This document shows positions 32,184 to 32,360 of a stretch of DNA of 32,360 nt, piece by piece (the stretch's first letter is position 1; each line of letters begins with the position of its first letter). The position numbers and the translations under genes are program-made. Source of the stretch: Kiritimatiellia bacterium (GTDB taxonomy: Bacteria > Verrucomicrobiota > Kiritimatiellia > RFP12 > UBA1067). The DNA is taken from contig JAKSOZ010000021.1 of assembly GCA_024405265.1 (NCBI GenBank), positions 1 to 32,360 on the forward strand, in the 5' to 3' direction. Under the pieces are notes generated by a model. That model searched no databases. It was given only the letters and a program-made list of their open reading frames with translations, and had not been told where the DNA came from.

Positions 32184-32360
32184 GGTGAGGCTAGTGACGC
32201 GAGGTTGAGCGTTGAGCGAGGCTGAAAGACGAGATGCGGTTCGGCCGATCCGGAAGTCGAGAACAAGTAAGCCGAGGAGGAGTATCCGACGACGAAGGAT
32301 TACGCAGTTATCGGCTTTCGAGGCGGCCGGGAGCATCGAGGAGAGAAGCCAAGCGAGACC
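32184..32360. repeat. Dispersed intergenic element, right copy
   Basis: 32184-32217 is identical to 1-34. The later blocks CGGTTCGGC (32237-32245), CCGAGGAG (32272-32279), GACGACGAAG (32288-32297), GCCGGGAG (32326-32333) and GCGAGACC (32353-32360) occur in the same order as in the left copy, with only small spacing shifts. The window stops inside the element, so its full length cannot be seen. It is in the same orientation as the left copy. Confidence 0.7.

Larger units (their letters stand above)
31819..32360. other. Gene-free region upstream of the giant gene
   Basis: I see no convincing gene here. The region holds, from left to right, the promoter of the giant gene, a strong hairpin (31967-32056), a compact CCGCC/GGCGG hairpin (32060-32073), GGTGTA hexamers (32075-32098), and the right-hand copy of the dispersed element (32184-32360). 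Open frames at 31958-32266 and 32121-32336 run across these repeats and are best read as chance. Confidence 0.7.

Noticed and set aside
31958..32266. 102-codon minus-strand frame with a Tyr-Thr repeat
   Set aside because: It runs straight through the long palindrome and the GGTGTA hexamers; the YTYAYTYT run is just the translated repeat.
32121..32336. 71-codon minus-strand frame across the right dispersed element
   Set aside because: The left copy of the element is interrupted by stops in the matching frame, so the frame is not conserved.
1..32360. Whole window considered as a circular or terminally redundant element because of the 34-bp repeat at both ends
   Set aside because: The right copy is not at the terminus, the flanks differ beyond short blocks, and the gene content is chromosomal housekeeping with no replication or mobility gene.

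Overview
The window is a stretch of bacterial chromosome of about 50% GC by eye. About 28 genes lie on the minus strand and no convincing gene lies on the plus strand. The set points to a Gram-negative (diderm) bacterium of the Verrucomicrobiota/Kiritimatiellota type, probably gut-associated. The evidence is type II secretion pseudopilins, two LxxC lipoproteins, a very long secreted protein with a LamG-like module followed by autotransporter-type beta-helix repeats, and LeuC/LeuD of the short type. This placement is inference; the window has no rRNA or other phylogenetic marker read at species level.

Layout, read in the direction of transcription (right to left). (1) 32360-31819 is non-coding. 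It holds a copy of a dispersed repeat, a GGTGTA hexamer run, a strong 30-bp hairpin and the promoter of the giant gene. (2) Operon A (31818-24970) is giant surface protein, nfo, panC, then a TrmA/RumA-type RNA uracil methyltransferase, all joined by ATGA or TAATG overlaps. (3) Operon B (24960-17734) is gatB, a lipoprotein, a TrmJ-like tRNA methyltransferase, yejB-like and yejE-like permeases, and mutS. (4) Operon C (17685-11128) is a small one-TM protein, nadC, coaX, a lipoprotein, an acyl-CoA synthetase, a D-2-hydroxyacid dehydrogenase, tsaE and bioA. (5) Operon D (11058-5649) is gspG-H-I-J-K, nadA and an N-acetylmuramoyl-L-alanine amidase. (6) 5517-5107 is a glycine/arginine-rich RRM protein. 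(7) Operon E (5085-465) is a leucine-rich leader peptide with an attenuator, then leuA-leuC-leuD-leuB. (8) 464-1 is non-coding, with a large imperfect hairpin and a second copy of the dispersed repeat seen at the right end.

The genes supply cofactor and amino-acid synthesis (NAD: nadA, nadC; CoA: panC, coaX; biotin: bioA; leucine: leuABCD), translation and tRNA modification (gatB, tsaE, trmJ-like), DNA repair (mutS, nfo) and cell-envelope functions (pseudopilins, amidase, lipoproteins, surface protein, peptide permeases).

The strongest hidden signal is the leu leader at 5097-4949. A 22-codon TTG-start leader peptide has 10 leucines, including four CTT codons in a row. It is followed by mutually exclusive antiterminator and terminator helices directly upstream of leuA. 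Other notable points are two probable leaderless transcripts (the small TM protein and gatB), a shared TGN-TAWAAT promoter style at five operon starts, heptamer repeats that run into leuC and nfo coding sequence, and a pair of diverged, collinear copies of an intergenic element at the two ends of the window.
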